Notes under the pieces: model-generated | What the model was told of the DNA's origin: nothing | The model's input: the letters and a program-made list of their open reading frames with translations, nothing else | The model's database searches: none | Source of the DNA: an uncultured Limosilactobacillus sp. | Lineage (GTDB): Bacteria; Bacillota; Bacilli; Lactobacillales; Lactobacillaceae | DNA length: 18,217 nt | NCBI GenBank assembly: GCA_944326735.1 | Contig: CALVFC010000013.1 | Location: 1-18,217, forward strand | Reading direction: 5' to 3' | Shown: one piece after another, positions 18,069 through 18,217 of the stretch | How positions within the stretch are numbered: the stretch's first letter is position 1 | Layout of the letters: each line of letters opens with the position of its first letter | Translations under genes and position numbers: made by a program

Positions 18069-18217
18069 TTATTTACTAGCCCGGACCTCTTTTAAGGTCA
18101 CCATAAAGGTAATTTTACCATCTGCCGCGCTGACACTGATGCGGCCACCAAAGTTATGGACGATCGTCTGGGCCATCGATAGGCCGATCCCAAAGCCCGC
18201 CTGCTTATTAACCGTCC
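18069..18217 (-). CDS. Sensor histidine kinase, C-terminal end (partial)
   Basis: The last 49 codons of a gene that enters from the right edge. They read TVNKQAGFGIGLSMAQTIV, then HNFGGRISVSAADGKITFMV, and end TLKEVRASK. GFGIGL is the G2 box of the HATPase_c ATP-binding domain, and the following pattern (GGRISV, a short turn, then TFMVTL) is the usual end of a two-component kinase. The sensor domain, the phosphorylated histidine and the partner regulator are outside the window, so the signal cannot be named. It is convergent with guaC. Confidence 0.85.
   Translation of the reverse strand, partial: TVNKQAGFGIGLSMAQTIVHNFGGRISVSAADGKITFMVTLKEVRASK

Overview
The window looks like a chromosomal segment from a Lactobacillaceae member, most likely Limosilactobacillus or a close relative. 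The grounds are a YSIRK-type adhesin with MBG, MucBP and Mub_B2-like repeats, a GtfA/GtfB (TagE-like) glycosyltransferase pair, a PyrR-controlled pyr operon, and purA divergent from guaC. The genus is inferred from gene style and a moderate G+C core; I ran no database search.

Layout from left to right. Positions 1-8341 (minus) hold the 5' part of a very large cell-wall adhesin. The signal peptide and Ser/Ala/Thr-rich N terminus (7598-8341) are split by one frameshift near 7600 from a body of more than 2,500 codons. I read that body in triplets and found no stop down to position 1; its C terminus lies outside the window. Positions 8569-11612 (minus) hold gtfA and gtfB, overlapping by one base, just upstream of the adhesin. 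In L. plantarum and streptococci such pairs O-glycosylate Ser-rich surface proteins in the cytosol. Positions 11755-12159 (plus) encode a small DUF2628-like membrane protein.

Positions 12194-14204 (minus) are a short pyrimidine operon, pyrR-pyrF-pyrE. It has a consensus promoter and two PyrR attenuators, one in the pyrR leader and one between pyrR and pyrF. The genes usually found between pyrR and pyrF (pyrB, pyrC, carAB, pyrD) are absent here. Positions 14376-15176 (minus) encode a single-pass membrane protein with an Ig-like N-terminal domain and a coiled-coil tail.

Positions 15177-15520 hold a promoter, a terminator and a block of tandem and palindromic repeats. purA (15521-16810, minus) and guaC (17007-17981, plus) diverge from facing consensus promoters that share an inverted 9-bp block. 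PurA commits IMP to AMP and GuaC returns GMP to IMP, so the shared control region can balance adenine and guanine nucleotides. A perfect 19-bp-stem terminator follows guaC, and the window ends in the last 49 codons of a sensor histidine kinase (minus).

The strongest observations are the frameshifted adhesin beside its probable glycosylation machinery, the shortened pyr operon that keeps both attenuators, and the unexplained repeat block downstream of purA. I found no clear evidence of a wholly new defence or mobile system.
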